From assembly GCA_016841125.1 (NCBI GenBank), contig JAENZU010000223.1, forward strand, positions 1 to 6,209: a stretch of 6,209 bases of DNA. Reading direction: 5' to 3'. A model generated the notes under the pieces. It ran no database searches. It was given only the letters and a program-made list of their open reading frames with translations, and had not been told where the DNA came from. The position numbers were made by a program, and so were the translations under genes. This document shows, in pieces, positions 1-6,116 of the stretch (positions are counted from its first letter, which is position 1; every line of letters starts with the position of its first letter). This stretch comes from Melioribacter sp. Its GTDB lineage: Bacteria; Bacteroidota; Ignavibacteria; Ignavibacteriales; Melioribacteraceae.

Positions 1-1374
1 GTAATGGGAATGGTACTCAACCTTGAAGAAGATAGTGTTGGCTGTGTTCTATTCGGGGATACTTCTTTAATTAAAGAAGGCGACACGGTAAAAAGAACTA
101 AACGTGTTGCATCGTTTCCAGTTGGTGATAAATTACTCGGCAGGGTAGTAAATCCGTTAGGGGAACCCCTCGATGGCAAAGGTCCGGTTGAGCATGATAA
201 ATACATGGCAATCGAAAGAAAAGCCTTGGGCGTTATCGCACGCCAGCCCGTTAAAGAACCGCTGCAGACTGGTATTGTCGCTATTGATGCAATGATTCCA
301 ATTGGTAGAGGTCAGCGGGAATTAATTATCGGAGACCGTCAAACAGGTAAAACCGCTATTGCCATTGATGCTATTATCAATCAAAAATTTACACATACCG
401 AGGACGCCAAAAATAATGGTATAAATCCCGTTTATTGTATTTATGTTGCACTCGGACAGAAGAGTTCTACTATTGCACAAGTAGTTGCAAAATTGGAAGA
501 AGCCGGAGCAATGGAATATACTACTATTGTTGCTGCGCCTGCGAGCGAACCGGCACCTCTGCAGTACATCTCTCCTTATTCCGGTGCTACATTGGGTGAG
601 TTTTTTAGAGACCAGGGCAAGCACGCTTTGGTCGTTTATGATGATTTATCAAAGCAGGCAGTAGCCTATAGAGAATTATCACTGCTTCTGCGCAGACCTC
701 CCGGTCGCGAAGCTTACCCGGGTGATGTATTTTATCTTCACTCAAGACTTCTCGAAAGAGCTTCAAAACTTAATGACGAACTCGGAGGCGGAAGTTTAAC
801 CGCATTCCCGATTATTGAAACTCAGCAGGGTGACGTATCTGCATATATTCCCACAAATGTTATTTCGATTACCGATGGTCAGATATATTTAGAGCCGAAT
901 CTTTTCAACGCCGGTGTACGACCCGCCATCAATGTTGGTATAAGTGTTTCCCGTGTGGCCGGAAGTGCGCAAATTAAAGCTATGCGAAAGGTTGCCGGAA
1001 CGCTGAAACTGGATCTCGCCCAATATCGTGAATTAGAAGCATTTGCTAAATTTGGTTCCGATCTCGATAAAGCAACTCAAAAGACACTCGCTAAAGGTGC
1101 ACGTCTCGTTGAACTTCTCAAGCAGGGTCAGTACGAACCTGTATCGGTAGAAAGGCAGGTTGTTGCAGTATTCATAGGTACCCGAGAATATCTTGAAACT
1201 ATTCCCGTTGATGATGTTAAAAGATTTGAGAAAGAAGTCCTTGAATATATTGACTTAAAGTATCCGGAGATTTTCGAAAAGATCAGAAAAGAAAAAGCAC
1301 TAAGTGATGAATTAGTAGAAATGATTAAAAAAGCTGCTGAAGAATTTATTAGTAAATTTAAGAAAAGTGAATAG
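1..1374 (+). CDS. atpA: ATP synthase F1 subunit alpha, 5'-truncated by the window edge
   Basis: Alpha subunit of the F1 sector of the F-type ATP synthase, which forms the alpha3beta3 hexamer with beta on the inner face of the membrane and carries the non-catalytic nucleotide sites. The frame is open from base 1. The Met codon at base 4 is internal, because the family has roughly 60-70 more N-terminal residues (the beta-barrel domain) and the visible protein begins just before the conserved LNLEEDSVG stretch. Counting from that Met, the Walker A motif GDRQTGKT is at 110-117, the alpha-type VALGQKSS at 148-155, the Walker B region LVVYDD at 209-214, GREAYPGD at 234-241, and the ATPase alpha/beta signature PAINVGISVS at 307-316. 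Arg317 directly after it should be the arginine that reaches into the catalytic site. The C-terminal helical domain is complete and ends with TAG. atpG follows 42 bases downstream, as in most atp operons. The identity is secure. Confidence 0.97.
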   Translation, partial: VMGMVLNLEEDSVGCVLFGDTSLIKEGDTVKRTKRVASFPVGDKLLGRVVNPLGEPLDGKGPVEHDKYMAIERKALGVIARQPVKEPLQTGIVAIDAMIPIGRGQRELIIGDRQTGKTAIAIDAIINQKFTHTEDAKNNGINPVYCIYVALGQKSSTIAQVVAKLEEAGAMEYTTIVAAPASEPAPLQYISPYSGATLGEFFRDQGKHALVVYDDLSKQAVAYRELSLLLRRPPGREAYPGDVFYLHSRLLERASKLNDELGGGSLTAFPIIETQQGDVSAYIPTNVISITDGQIYLEPNLFNAGVRPAINVGISVSRVAGSAQIKAMRKVAGTLKLDLAQYRELEAFAKFGSDLDKATQKTLAKGARLVELLKQGQYEPVSVERQVVAVFIGTREYLETIPVDDVKRFEKEVLEYIDLKYPEIFEKIRKEKALSDELVEMIKKAAEEFISKFKKSE

Positions 1375-1379
1375 GTTAT

Positions 1380-1400
1380 TATTAGATAATTTATCTAGTA
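1380..1400. repeat. Short AT-rich inverted repeat between atpA and atpG
   Basis: TAGATAA (1383-1389) and TTATCTA (1391-1397) are perfect reverse complements around one central base. An outer A-T pair on each side (1380/1400 and 1381/1399) is separated from them by a T-G wobble. As RNA it could form a weak hairpin of about 6 pairs in the leader of atpG. It contains only one G-C pair in the core and has no following U-tract, so it is not a terminator. It may affect mRNA stability or atpG translation, or may be chance in an AT-rich spacer. Confidence 0.25.
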
Positions 1401-1416
1401 TAAATCAAAATAAATT

Positions 1417-2298
1417 ATGGCGACCTTAAGAGATATAAAAGCGAGAATTACCGGTGTTAAAAACACCCAGCAAATTACCAAAGCAATGAAAATGGTTGCC
1501 GCGGCAAGGCTGCGTCGTGCTCAAGAAAACATGATAAATGCTCGTCCCTATTCACGTAAAATTGAAGAAGTCTTAAATAATTTATTGAACATTGAAAAAA
1601 ATCTGCAGCACCCGCTATTTGAAAATAGGGAAATAAAAAGAATTGCTCTTGTTATCGTCACCTCAGACAGAGGTCTTTGCGGCGCTTTCAATATGAATGT
1701 AATTCGAATGGCGGAGTCGCTTCTACTTGATGAATATAAAGCTTATTATGAAGCCGGTAATGTTGATATTTATTGTGTCGGTAAAAAAGCATACGATTAT
1801 TTTTCTAAAAGATTTAATGTTGCCGAAGGATTTCCGGGCATCTTTTCAGATTTGAAATTTGACTTTGCTGCAACAATGGTTAATAATCTTAGATTAAAAT
1901 TTGAAGCCGGTTCAGTCGATAAGGTCGAAATTGTTTTCAATGAGTTCAAATCTGTAGTTCAGCAAAAGACAGATGTTAAACAACTGCTTCCTGTTGTGAA
2001 AATTGATTCGGCTAAGGAGGAAGTGAAGTCCAATGTGGAATTTATTTACGAACCCGATAAAGTAAGTATTATTGACAATTTACTGCCTAAACATTTGAAT
2101 GCGTTTTTTTGGAAAATACTATTGGAATCTTATGCTGCCGAACTTGGTGCAAGAATGACTGCAATGGATATGGCAACTGAAAACGCAAAAGATTTGATTA
2201 GATCTTTGCAGATAACCTATAATAAAGAAAGACAGGCTGCAATTACCAGCGAAATTTTAGAAATTGTTTCCGGCGCTAATGCGCTTCGGGGAGAATAA
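1417..2298 (+). CDS. atpG: ATP synthase F1 subunit gamma
   Basis: Gamma subunit, the central rotor shaft of F1 that couples proton flow through Fo to conformational change in the catalytic sites. The 293-residue length is normal for the family (about 285-295). The N-terminal coiled-coil helix begins MATLRDIKARI and continues with KNTQQITKAMKMVAAARLRRAQ, the strongly conserved opening of gamma, which fixes the ATG start. The middle Rossmann-like domain shows TSDRGLCGAFN at 82-92. The C-terminal helix carries the PROSITE gamma signature, ITSEILEIVSGANA at 276-289. No good Shine-Dalgarno is visible before the ATG; the 42-base spacer from atpA is nearly all A and T. In the common operon order atpD and atpC would come next, but here the next gene is ffh, so beta and epsilon must be encoded elsewhere. 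Confidence 0.97.
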   Translation: MATLRDIKARITGVKNTQQITKAMKMVAAARLRRAQENMINARPYSRKIEEVLNNLLNIEKNLQHPLFENREIKRIALVIVTSDRGLCGAFNMNVIRMAESLLLDEYKAYYEAGNVDIYCVGKKAYDYFSKRFNVAEGFPGIFSDLKFDFAATMVNNLRLKFEAGSVDKVEIVFNEFKSVVQQKTDVKQLLPVVKIDSAKEEVKSNVEFIYEPDKVSIIDNLLPKHLNAFFWKILLESYAAELGARMTAMDMATENAKDLIRSLQITYNKERQAAITSEILEIVSGANALRGE

Positions 2299-2305
2299 AT
2301 TTAGA

Positions 2306-2335
2306 TTGATTGAATTGATATTTCTTTTTTATTAT
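2306..2335 (+). promoter_or_regulatory. Candidate sigma70-type promoter upstream of ffh
   Basis: In the 57-base gap between atpG and ffh, TTGATT (2306-2311) and TATTAT (2330-2335) lie 18 bases apart and match the -35 and -10 consensus at 4 and 5 of 6 positions. Transcription would start near 2342, giving a leader of only about a dozen bases before the ffh ATG. There is no terminator after atpG, so ffh may also be read from the atp transcript. In an AT-rich spacer such matches arise easily, and Bacteroidota use a different promoter consensus, so confidence is low. Confidence 0.25.
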
Positions 2336-2348
2336 CTTAACTGCGCGT

Positions 2349-2354
2349 AAGGAG
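2349..2354 (+). promoter_or_regulatory. Shine-Dalgarno of ffh with unusually short spacing
   Basis: AAGGAG is an excellent Shine-Dalgarno match, but it ends only one base before the ATG at 2356; 5-9 bases is usual. The start itself is supported by protein alignment: MLEDLTLKLEKAL matches the normal N-terminus of Ffh, and no alternative start codon lies in frame within the next dozen codons. Either initiation here tolerates the short spacing or the motif is not the functional site. Confidence 0.45.
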
Positions 2355-2355
2355 T

Positions 2356-3690
2356 ATGTTAGAAGACTTAACACTAAAATTAGAAAAAGCTCTTAAAAAA
2401 GTCACCGGACAGGTGAGACTTAACGAGGAGAATATTTCCGATTCTTTACGTGAAATTAGACGTGTTCTTTTAGATGCTGACGTAAATTATAAAGTTGCTA
2501 AGAAATTCATTGACAACGTAAAAGAGAAAGCTCTCGGCAAAGAAGTTCTTGTTTCCGTTACGCCCGGTCAACTCATTACAAAAATTATTTACGATGAATT
2601 GACGCAATTGATGGGCGGTCAAAGTAGCGAGTTGGGCTTGAATCCATCCGGACCAACGGTAATATTAATGGTTGGTTTACAAGGTTCCGGTAAAACAACT
2701 TTCAGCGCCAAACTTGCCCGCTATCTGTCGGAGCGTAAAAGAAAACCTTTGCTTACTGCTGCTGATATTTACAGACCGGCTGCAATTGAACAATTAAAGC
2801 AGTTAGGCAGCAAAATTAATGTTCCGGTTTTTACAATTGACGGAAGTAAGGATGCCGTTAAAATTGCTAAAGATTCAGTTGCTTATGCAAAAGAAAATGG
2901 ACTTGACACAATTATCATAGATACGGCAGGTCGTCTACATGTTGATGATAATTTGATGAACGAAGTTGCTTCTATCAAAGAAACTGTAAAGCCAACTGAA
3001 ATTTTATTTATTGTTGATTCGATGACCGGACAAGATGCAGTGAATTCAGCTAAAGCTTTTCACGACAGAGTTGATTTTGACGGTGTTGTTCTTACAAAAC
3101 TTGACGGTGATACTAGAGGCGGCTGTGCGCTATCGATTAAAGCAGTTGTTGAGAAACCGATAAAATTTGCAAGCCTTGGCGAAAAGCTGGACTCTATTGA
3201 AGTTTTTTATCCAGAGCGAATGGCTTCTAGAATTTTAGGCAAAGGAGACGTAGTTTCCCTTGTTGAAAAAGCTCAACAGCAGTTTGACGAAAAAGAAACC
3301 GAAGATCTTGAGCAAAAACTTCTTGCAAACAAATTTGATTTTGAAGATTTTCTTAAGCAAATTAAAATGATAAAAAAGATGGGTTCGCTTAAATCCCTTT
3401 TGGGGATGGTACCCGGAATGAGTTCGGCAATAAAAGATGCCGATGTTGACGATAATCAGTTGATTAAAGTCGAATCAATTATTCAGTCGATGACCAGGGA
3501 TGAAAGAACAAATCCCAAAGTTCTGAACGGCAGCCGCAGAAAAAGAATAGCTCGCGGCAGCGGAAATACAATTCAGGAGGTTAACCGGCTGATAAAGCAG
3601 TTTGGCGAAATGCAGAAAATGATGAAAAGATTTAATTCAAAGTCCGGGCGAAAAATGCTAGGCAATATGAAAAATTTTAGATATAATTGA
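2356..3690 (+). CDS. ffh: Signal recognition particle GTPase Ffh (SRP54)
   Basis: Protein component of the bacterial signal recognition particle. It binds 4.5S RNA and hydrophobic signal sequences as they leave the ribosome, and delivers the complex to FtsY at the membrane by reciprocal GTP hydrolysis. The 444 residues are a full-length protein. The N domain occupies about 1-85. The G domain follows: G1 GLQGSGKTT at 107-115, DIYRPAA at 137-143, G3 DTAGR at 189-193, G4 TKLDGDTRGG at 247-256, and the SRP54 signature PIKFASLGE starting at 268. The Met-rich M domain runs from about 329 to the end. It contains the finger-loop region MGSLKSLLGMVPGM (342-355) and the 4.5S RNA-binding motif RKRIARGSG (395-403). 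The gene sits directly upstream of rpsP, as in many bacteria, with 30 bases between them. Its coupling to atpAG upstream is less common. The identity is secure. Confidence 0.97.
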   Translation: MLEDLTLKLEKALKKVTGQVRLNEENISDSLREIRRVLLDADVNYKVAKKFIDNVKEKALGKEVLVSVTPGQLITKIIYDELTQLMGGQSSELGLNPSGPTVILMVGLQGSGKTTFSAKLARYLSERKRKPLLTAADIYRPAAIEQLKQLGSKINVPVFTIDGSKDAVKIAKDSVAYAKENGLDTIIIDTAGRLHVDDNLMNEVASIKETVKPTEILFIVDSMTGQDAVNSAKAFHDRVDFDGVVLTKLDGDTRGGCALSIKAVVEKPIKFASLGEKLDSIEVFYPERMASRILGKGDVVSLVEKAQQQFDEKETEDLEQKLLANKFDFEDFLKQIKMIKKMGSLKSLLGMVPGMSSAIKDADVDDNQLIKVESIIQSMTRDERTNPKVLNGSRRKRIARGSGNTIQEVNRLIKQFGEMQKMMKRFNSKSGRKMLGNMKNFRYN

Positions 3691-3705
3691 AAAAAATAAT
3701 TTAAT

Positions 3706-3710
3706 GGAGG
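3706..3710 (+). promoter_or_regulatory. Shine-Dalgarno supporting the TTG start of rpsP
   Basis: GGAGG is a strong ribosome-binding site, 10 bases before the TTG at 3721. This is slightly long spacing but workable. Together with the protein alignment (MAVKLRLKRMG is the usual S16 N-terminus) it decides in favour of TTG over the downstream ATG at 3748, which would remove the conserved first strand. Confidence 0.6.
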
Positions 3711-3720
3711 ATTAAAGAAC

Positions 3721-4212
3721 TTGGCAGTAAAGTTAAGATTAAAAAGAATGGGTAAGAAAAGACAACCGATTTATAAAGTTGTTGCTGCAGATGTGCGTGC
3801 ACCAAGAGACGGTAAATTTATCGAAGCGATAGGTCTTTATAATCCTAAAACCGAACCAACCACAGTAGAAATAGATGAAGAAAGAGCTCTTTACTGGCTT
3901 GGAGTCGGGGCACAACCAACTCAAACCGTTAAACACCTTCTTAGTCGAAAAGGTATTCTACTTAAAAAAGAACTAATTAAGCAAGGATTAAGTGAAGAAC
4001 AGATCACTGCTAAATTAGAAGAATGGACTGAACTTCAAGCAGACAAAAAACCGGCTGCAAAAAAAGAAGTTAAGAAGGAAGTAAAAAAAGAAGAAGTGAA
4101 AAAAGAGGAAGAGAAAAAAGAAGAAGTGAAAACAGAGGAGAATTTAGAAGCAAAAACGGAAGCTACAGACACTGCTTCCGAAGAGAACTCCACTGAAGAG
4201 GAAAAAGCTTAA
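3721..4212 (+). CDS. rpsP: 30S ribosomal protein S16 with a charged C-terminal extension
   Basis: S16 binds 16S rRNA in the body of the small subunit and is needed for efficient 30S assembly. The core, about residues 1-82, is typical: MAVKLRLKRMGKKRQPIYKVV, then RAPRDGKFIEAIGLYNP, and a GAQPTQTVKHLLSRKGI segment. The start codon is TTG, chosen because Met-Ala-Val-Lys aligns with the family N-terminus and a GGAGG site lies upstream. At 163 residues it is about twice the 80-90 of the E. coli and Bacillus proteins. Residues 83-108 form a likely helix. Residues 109-163 are a low-complexity tail in which KKEV/KKEEV units repeat (about 114-137), followed by an acidic end. Long charged S16 tails are, as I recall, common in Bacteroidota and relatives. 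The tail is probably disordered and its function is unknown. khpA follows after 80 bases. Confidence 0.96.
   Translation: MAVKLRLKRMGKKRQPIYKVVAADVRAPRDGKFIEAIGLYNPKTEPTTVEIDEERALYWLGVGAQPTQTVKHLLSRKGILLKKELIKQGLSEEQITAKLEEWTELQADKKPAAKKEVKKEVKKEEVKKEEEKKEEVKTEENLEAKTEATDTASEENSTEEEKA
4060..4131 (+). repeat. In-frame repeats coding for the Lys/Glu tail of S16
   Basis: Imperfect tandem units of about 12-15 bases encode KKEV, KKEV, KKEEV, KKEEE and KKEEV in succession. The purine-only character (runs of AAAAAAGAAGAAGTG-like units) makes the stretch prone to slipped-strand length change. All units stay in frame, so variation would change tail length rather than break the gene. Confidence 0.6.
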
Positions 4213-4280
4213 AAGCTTTATTTATCATTTTCTCTTGAATGCTGGAATAGCTAATTAGTGTCCCTTTTGTTAATTTCAAT

Positions 4281-4286
4281 AAAGGT
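4281..4286 (+). promoter_or_regulatory. Likely ribosome-binding site of khpA
   Basis: AAAGGT lies 6 bases before the ATG at 4293 and is a partial Shine-Dalgarno match at correct spacing. The rest of the 80-base rpsP-khpA gap is T-rich, with no convincing promoter or small gene. Confidence 0.4.
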
Positions 4287-4292
4287 ACTCCT

Positions 4293-4526
4293 ATGAAAGA
4301 ATTTATTGAATTTATTGCCAAACACCTTGTCGATACTCCTGAAAATGTCAGTATCGAGGAAGTCCATCCGAACGAAAAAACGATCGAGATGACACTTAAA
4401 GTCGGTCCGGATGATGTTGGAAAAGTTATTGGTAAGCAAGGTAAAACAGCTCAGGCAATGCGAACCCTTTTGACCGCTATTGCTGCCAAAGAAGGAAAAA
4501 GAGCAATATTGAAAATTCTCGACTAG
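4293..4526 (+). CDS. khpA: Small KH-domain RNA-binding protein, KhpA/YlqC type
   Basis: A 77-residue single-domain protein made almost entirely of one KH fold. The GXXG nucleic-acid-binding loop is plain in VIGKQGKTAQAMR (G47-K-Q-G50), preceded by the strand TIEMTLKVGPDDVGK and followed by a helix with TLLTAIAAKEGKRAILKILD. Length and gene position between rpsP and rimM match B. subtilis ylqC and the streptococcal khpA. In streptococci KhpA pairs with KhpB/EloR (Jag) and influences cell elongation and division by binding RNA. Whether it has a KhpB partner here cannot be told from the window. The ATG start leaves MKEFIEFIAKHLVD, the usual first helix. rimM begins 5 bases after its TAG stop, suggesting coupled translation. 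The family is certain; the precise cellular role is inferred from distant relatives. Confidence 0.9.
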   Translation: MKEFIEFIAKHLVDTPENVSIEEVHPNEKTIEMTLKVGPDDVGKVIGKQGKTAQAMRTLLTAIAAKEGKRAILKILD

Positions 4527-4531
4527 ATTTA

Positions 4532-5044
4532 TTGCCGGAGTATTTTTTAATAGCCGAAATTAAATCGTTTTTTAACGATGGATATGTTTCTTTATTTTCT
4601 TATTCAGATTTTCCGGAACGTTTCTTTGACCTGAAAAAGATTTACATCAATCTTTTTGGCGATATGAGGACGCTGACAGTTGAGGACGTAAGGGATGAGA
4701 ATGATATTTTTATTAAAATCATGAATTTTGATGCCGAAGAGGAATTAAAATTTCTTTTAGGCGAAAAAATTTATGTTAATTCTGAAAATGCAGTTAAGCT
4801 GCCTGATGGTAAGGTTTTTATTCATGATCTTATTGGGAGCCGCGTTTTTAGGAATCACACGTTCTTTGGATATTTGAATGATTATTTTCAGCTTACTACA
4901 AACGATGTTTTTGCTATTGAAGATACAAATGGCAATGAAATTTTAGTGCCGGTTATTACTGACTATATTGAAAGCTTCGATTCCGAAAATAAAATCCTGA
5001 CTCTTAAACCTGGGGATTTTTCTTTTTACGATGATGAGGATTGA
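4532..5044 (+). CDS. rimM: Ribosome maturation factor RimM, divergent
   Basis: RimM helps mature the head of the 30S subunit by binding S19 and assisting 16S rRNA processing. The 170 residues have the two-domain plan of the family. The N-terminal beta-barrel (about 1-85) shows YFLIAEI, then SYSDFPERFFDLK and EEELKFLLGEKIYV. The C-terminal PRC-barrel (about 92-165) shows FIHDLIG (96-102), TNDVFAIE (123-130), EILVPV (136-141) and DSENKILTLKPG. The usual HGLxGEV motif near the N-terminus is degenerate, reading FFNDGYV at 13-19. The start is taken as TTG at 4532, because LIAEI must be included and no better start lies upstream in frame. No clear Shine-Dalgarno precedes it, so it probably depends on coupling to khpA. 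Its last 14 bases overlap trmD. The position directly before trmD is the strongest support for the assignment. Confidence 0.9.
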   Translation: MPEYFLIAEIKSFFNDGYVSLFSYSDFPERFFDLKKIYINLFGDMRTLTVEDVRDENDIFIKIMNFDAEEELKFLLGEKIYVNSENAVKLPDGKVFIHDLIGSRVFRNHTFFGYLNDYFQLTTNDVFAIEDTNGNEILVPVITDYIESFDSENKILTLKPGDFSFYDDED

Positions 5045-5714
5045 TATCATATCGGCTGTTCCGGACTTGTTGTTAAGTCCTTTGAACACAAGTATAGTCA
5101 AAAGAGCGCAGGATAAGAAGAAGGTTGAAATTCACATACACAACCTTCGGGATTATGCTTTTAATAAGCATAAACAGATTGACGATAAACCTTTCGGAGG
5201 CGGTCCGGGAATGCTTCTTAAACCCGAACCATTTTTTGAATGTGTCGAATCTCTTAAAAATCAAAGGGATTACGATCACATTATTATCACTACTCCTCGA
5301 GGAAAGACGTACGATCAGGTATCCGCAAATAGATTTTCATTATCAAAAAATCTAATTATTATTGCCGGTCATTACAAAGGCATCGATGACAGGGTAAGAG
5401 AATATTTTGCGACCGATGAAGTTAGTATAGGCAATTTTATTTTAAGCGGCGGGGAATTACTGGCGCTTGTTATTGTTGATTCGGTTGTTAGACTTTTACC
5501 CGGTGTATTGAACGATAGTGAATCTGCATTGCAGGATTCATTTATGGATGATTTGGTGATTGAAGCACCTTATTACACCAGACCCGCTGAATACAAAGGA
5601 ATGAAAGTGCCGGAAGTTTTACTTTCCGGAAACGATAAATTAATTAAAGATTGGAAAGATAATCAATCCAAAAGTTTAACTGAAAATTGGAAAAAAATAA
5701 ATAGTTCGGAGTAG
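5031..5714 (+). CDS. trmD: tRNA (guanine-N1)-methyltransferase TrmD
   Basis: SPOUT-family enzyme that uses S-adenosylmethionine to make m1G37, next to the anticodon of tRNAs reading certain CNN codons, which prevents +1 frameshifting. The 227 residues are near the usual 225-250. The knotted N-terminal domain carries DKPFGGGPGMLLKPEPF (52-68), AGHYKGIDDRV (112-122) and the knot signature SIGNFILSGGELLALVIVDSVVRLLPGVL-like region (132-160). The flexible linker has DSF at 169-171, with Asp169 as the expected catalytic residue and Arg154 before it. The C-terminal domain shows YYTRPAEYKGMKVPEVLLSGN (181-201). The more usual CGRYEG is AGHYKG here. Two adjacent ATGs (5031 and 5034) are possible; the second gives MRIDIIS, closer to family N-termini. 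The gene overlaps rimM by 14 or 11 bases, and rplS starts 2 bases after its stop. Confidence 0.96.
   Translation: MMRIDIISAVPDLLLSPLNTSIVKRAQDKKKVEIHIHNLRDYAFNKHKQIDDKPFGGGPGMLLKPEPFFECVESLKNQRDYDHIIITTPRGKTYDQVSANRFSLSKNLIIIAGHYKGIDDRVREYFATDEVSIGNFILSGGELLALVIVDSVVRLLPGVLNDSESALQDSFMDDLVIEAPYYTRPAEYKGMKVPEVLLSGNDKLIKDWKDNQSKSLTENWKKINSSE
5708..5711 (+). promoter_or_regulatory. Ribosome-binding site of rplS inside the end of trmD
   Basis: GGAG lies 5 bases before the rplS ATG, within the last codons of trmD. Together with the 2-base gap between the two genes this indicates coupled translation. Confidence 0.55.
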
Positions 5715-5716
5715 TT

Positions 5717-6064
5717 ATGGATAAATTAAATGAAATTGTTGCCGATCAAGTGAGAAATGACCTGCCGCAGTTTAAAGCAGGGGATAGGGTTCGTGTACAC
5801 GTTAGAGTAATTGAAGGCGATAAAGAAAGAATTCAGCCGTTCGAAGGTGATGTAATTGCCATGAAGCATGGCGGTCTTACACAAACATTTACTGTTAGAA
5901 AAATTTCCAGCGGTGTTGGTGTTGAGAGAATTTTCCCTTATCACTCACCTAAAATTGCTAAAATTGAAGTTGTTAGGGAAGGTAAAGTTAGAAGAGCAAA
6001 ACTCTACTACCTCAGAAAACTTTCCGGTAAAGCAGCTAGAATTAAAGACAAGAATCAAAAATAG
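5717..6064 (+). CDS. rplS: 50S ribosomal protein L19
   Basis: L19 lies at the 30S-50S interface and contributes to intersubunit bridges. At 115 residues it has the standard family length. Visible family features are the N-terminal helix MDKLNEIVADQVRNDLPQF, the SH3-like barrel with FKAGDRVRVHVRVIEGDKERIQPFEGDVIA, then TFTVRKISSGVGVERIFPYHSPKIAKIEV, and the L19 signature GKVRRAKLYYLR near residues 89-100. The start is fixed by the family N-terminus and a GGAG site 5 bases upstream. It is the last gene of the cluster: a strong intrinsic terminator begins about 20 bases after its TAG stop. The trmD-rplS pair is one of the most conserved neighbour pairs in bacteria, and nothing in the gene is unusual. 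Confidence 0.97.
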   Translation: MDKLNEIVADQVRNDLPQFKAGDRVRVHVRVIEGDKERIQPFEGDVIAMKHGGLTQTFTVRKISSGVGVERIFPYHSPKIAKIEVVREGKVRRAKLYYLRKLSGKAARIKDKNQK

Positions 6065-6085
6065 CATCAATTTATTATTTTAATC

Positions 6086-6116
6086 AGCCGCTTTCGATGG
6101 CGGCTTTTTTATTTTT
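6086..6116 (+). terminator. Rho-independent terminator after rplS
   Basis: AGCCGC (6086-6091) and GCGGCT (6100-6105) pair perfectly around an 8-base loop (TTTCGATG), followed directly by TTTTTT, one A and TTTTT. This is a classic GC stem plus U-tract, 22 bases after the rplS stop, and it marks the end of the transcript that includes trmD and rplS. Confidence 0.9.

Noticed and set aside
4..6. ATG at position 4 as the true start of atpA
   Set aside because: The frame is open to the window edge, and the family has a further N-terminal barrel of about 60-70 residues.
322..624. 100-codon open frame on the minus strand inside atpA
   Set aside because: It lies wholly inside a certain conserved gene, has a composition unlike a real protein (many Ser/Asn/Cys) and no ribosome-binding site; it is a shadow of atpA.
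2270..2330. GC-rich hairpin at the end of atpG (GCGC-TAAT-GCGC with flanking pairs) followed later by a T-run, as a possible terminator
   Set aside because: The stem encodes the conserved gamma C-terminus (GANALRG), contains a bulge, and the T-run starts about 35 bases later, too far for intrinsic termination.
4213..4292. Possible small gene or RNA in the rpsP-khpA gap
   Set aside because: Eighty T-rich bases hold no start with a ribosome site and a credible frame, and no strong structure beyond the weak hairpin.
5073..5355. Minus- and plus-strand open frames within trmD
   Set aside because: Both overlap the conserved trmD core in other frames and show no family features.
5726..6083. Open frames overlapping rplS on both strands
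   Set aside because: rplS is unmistakable and full length; these frames are by-products of its codons.
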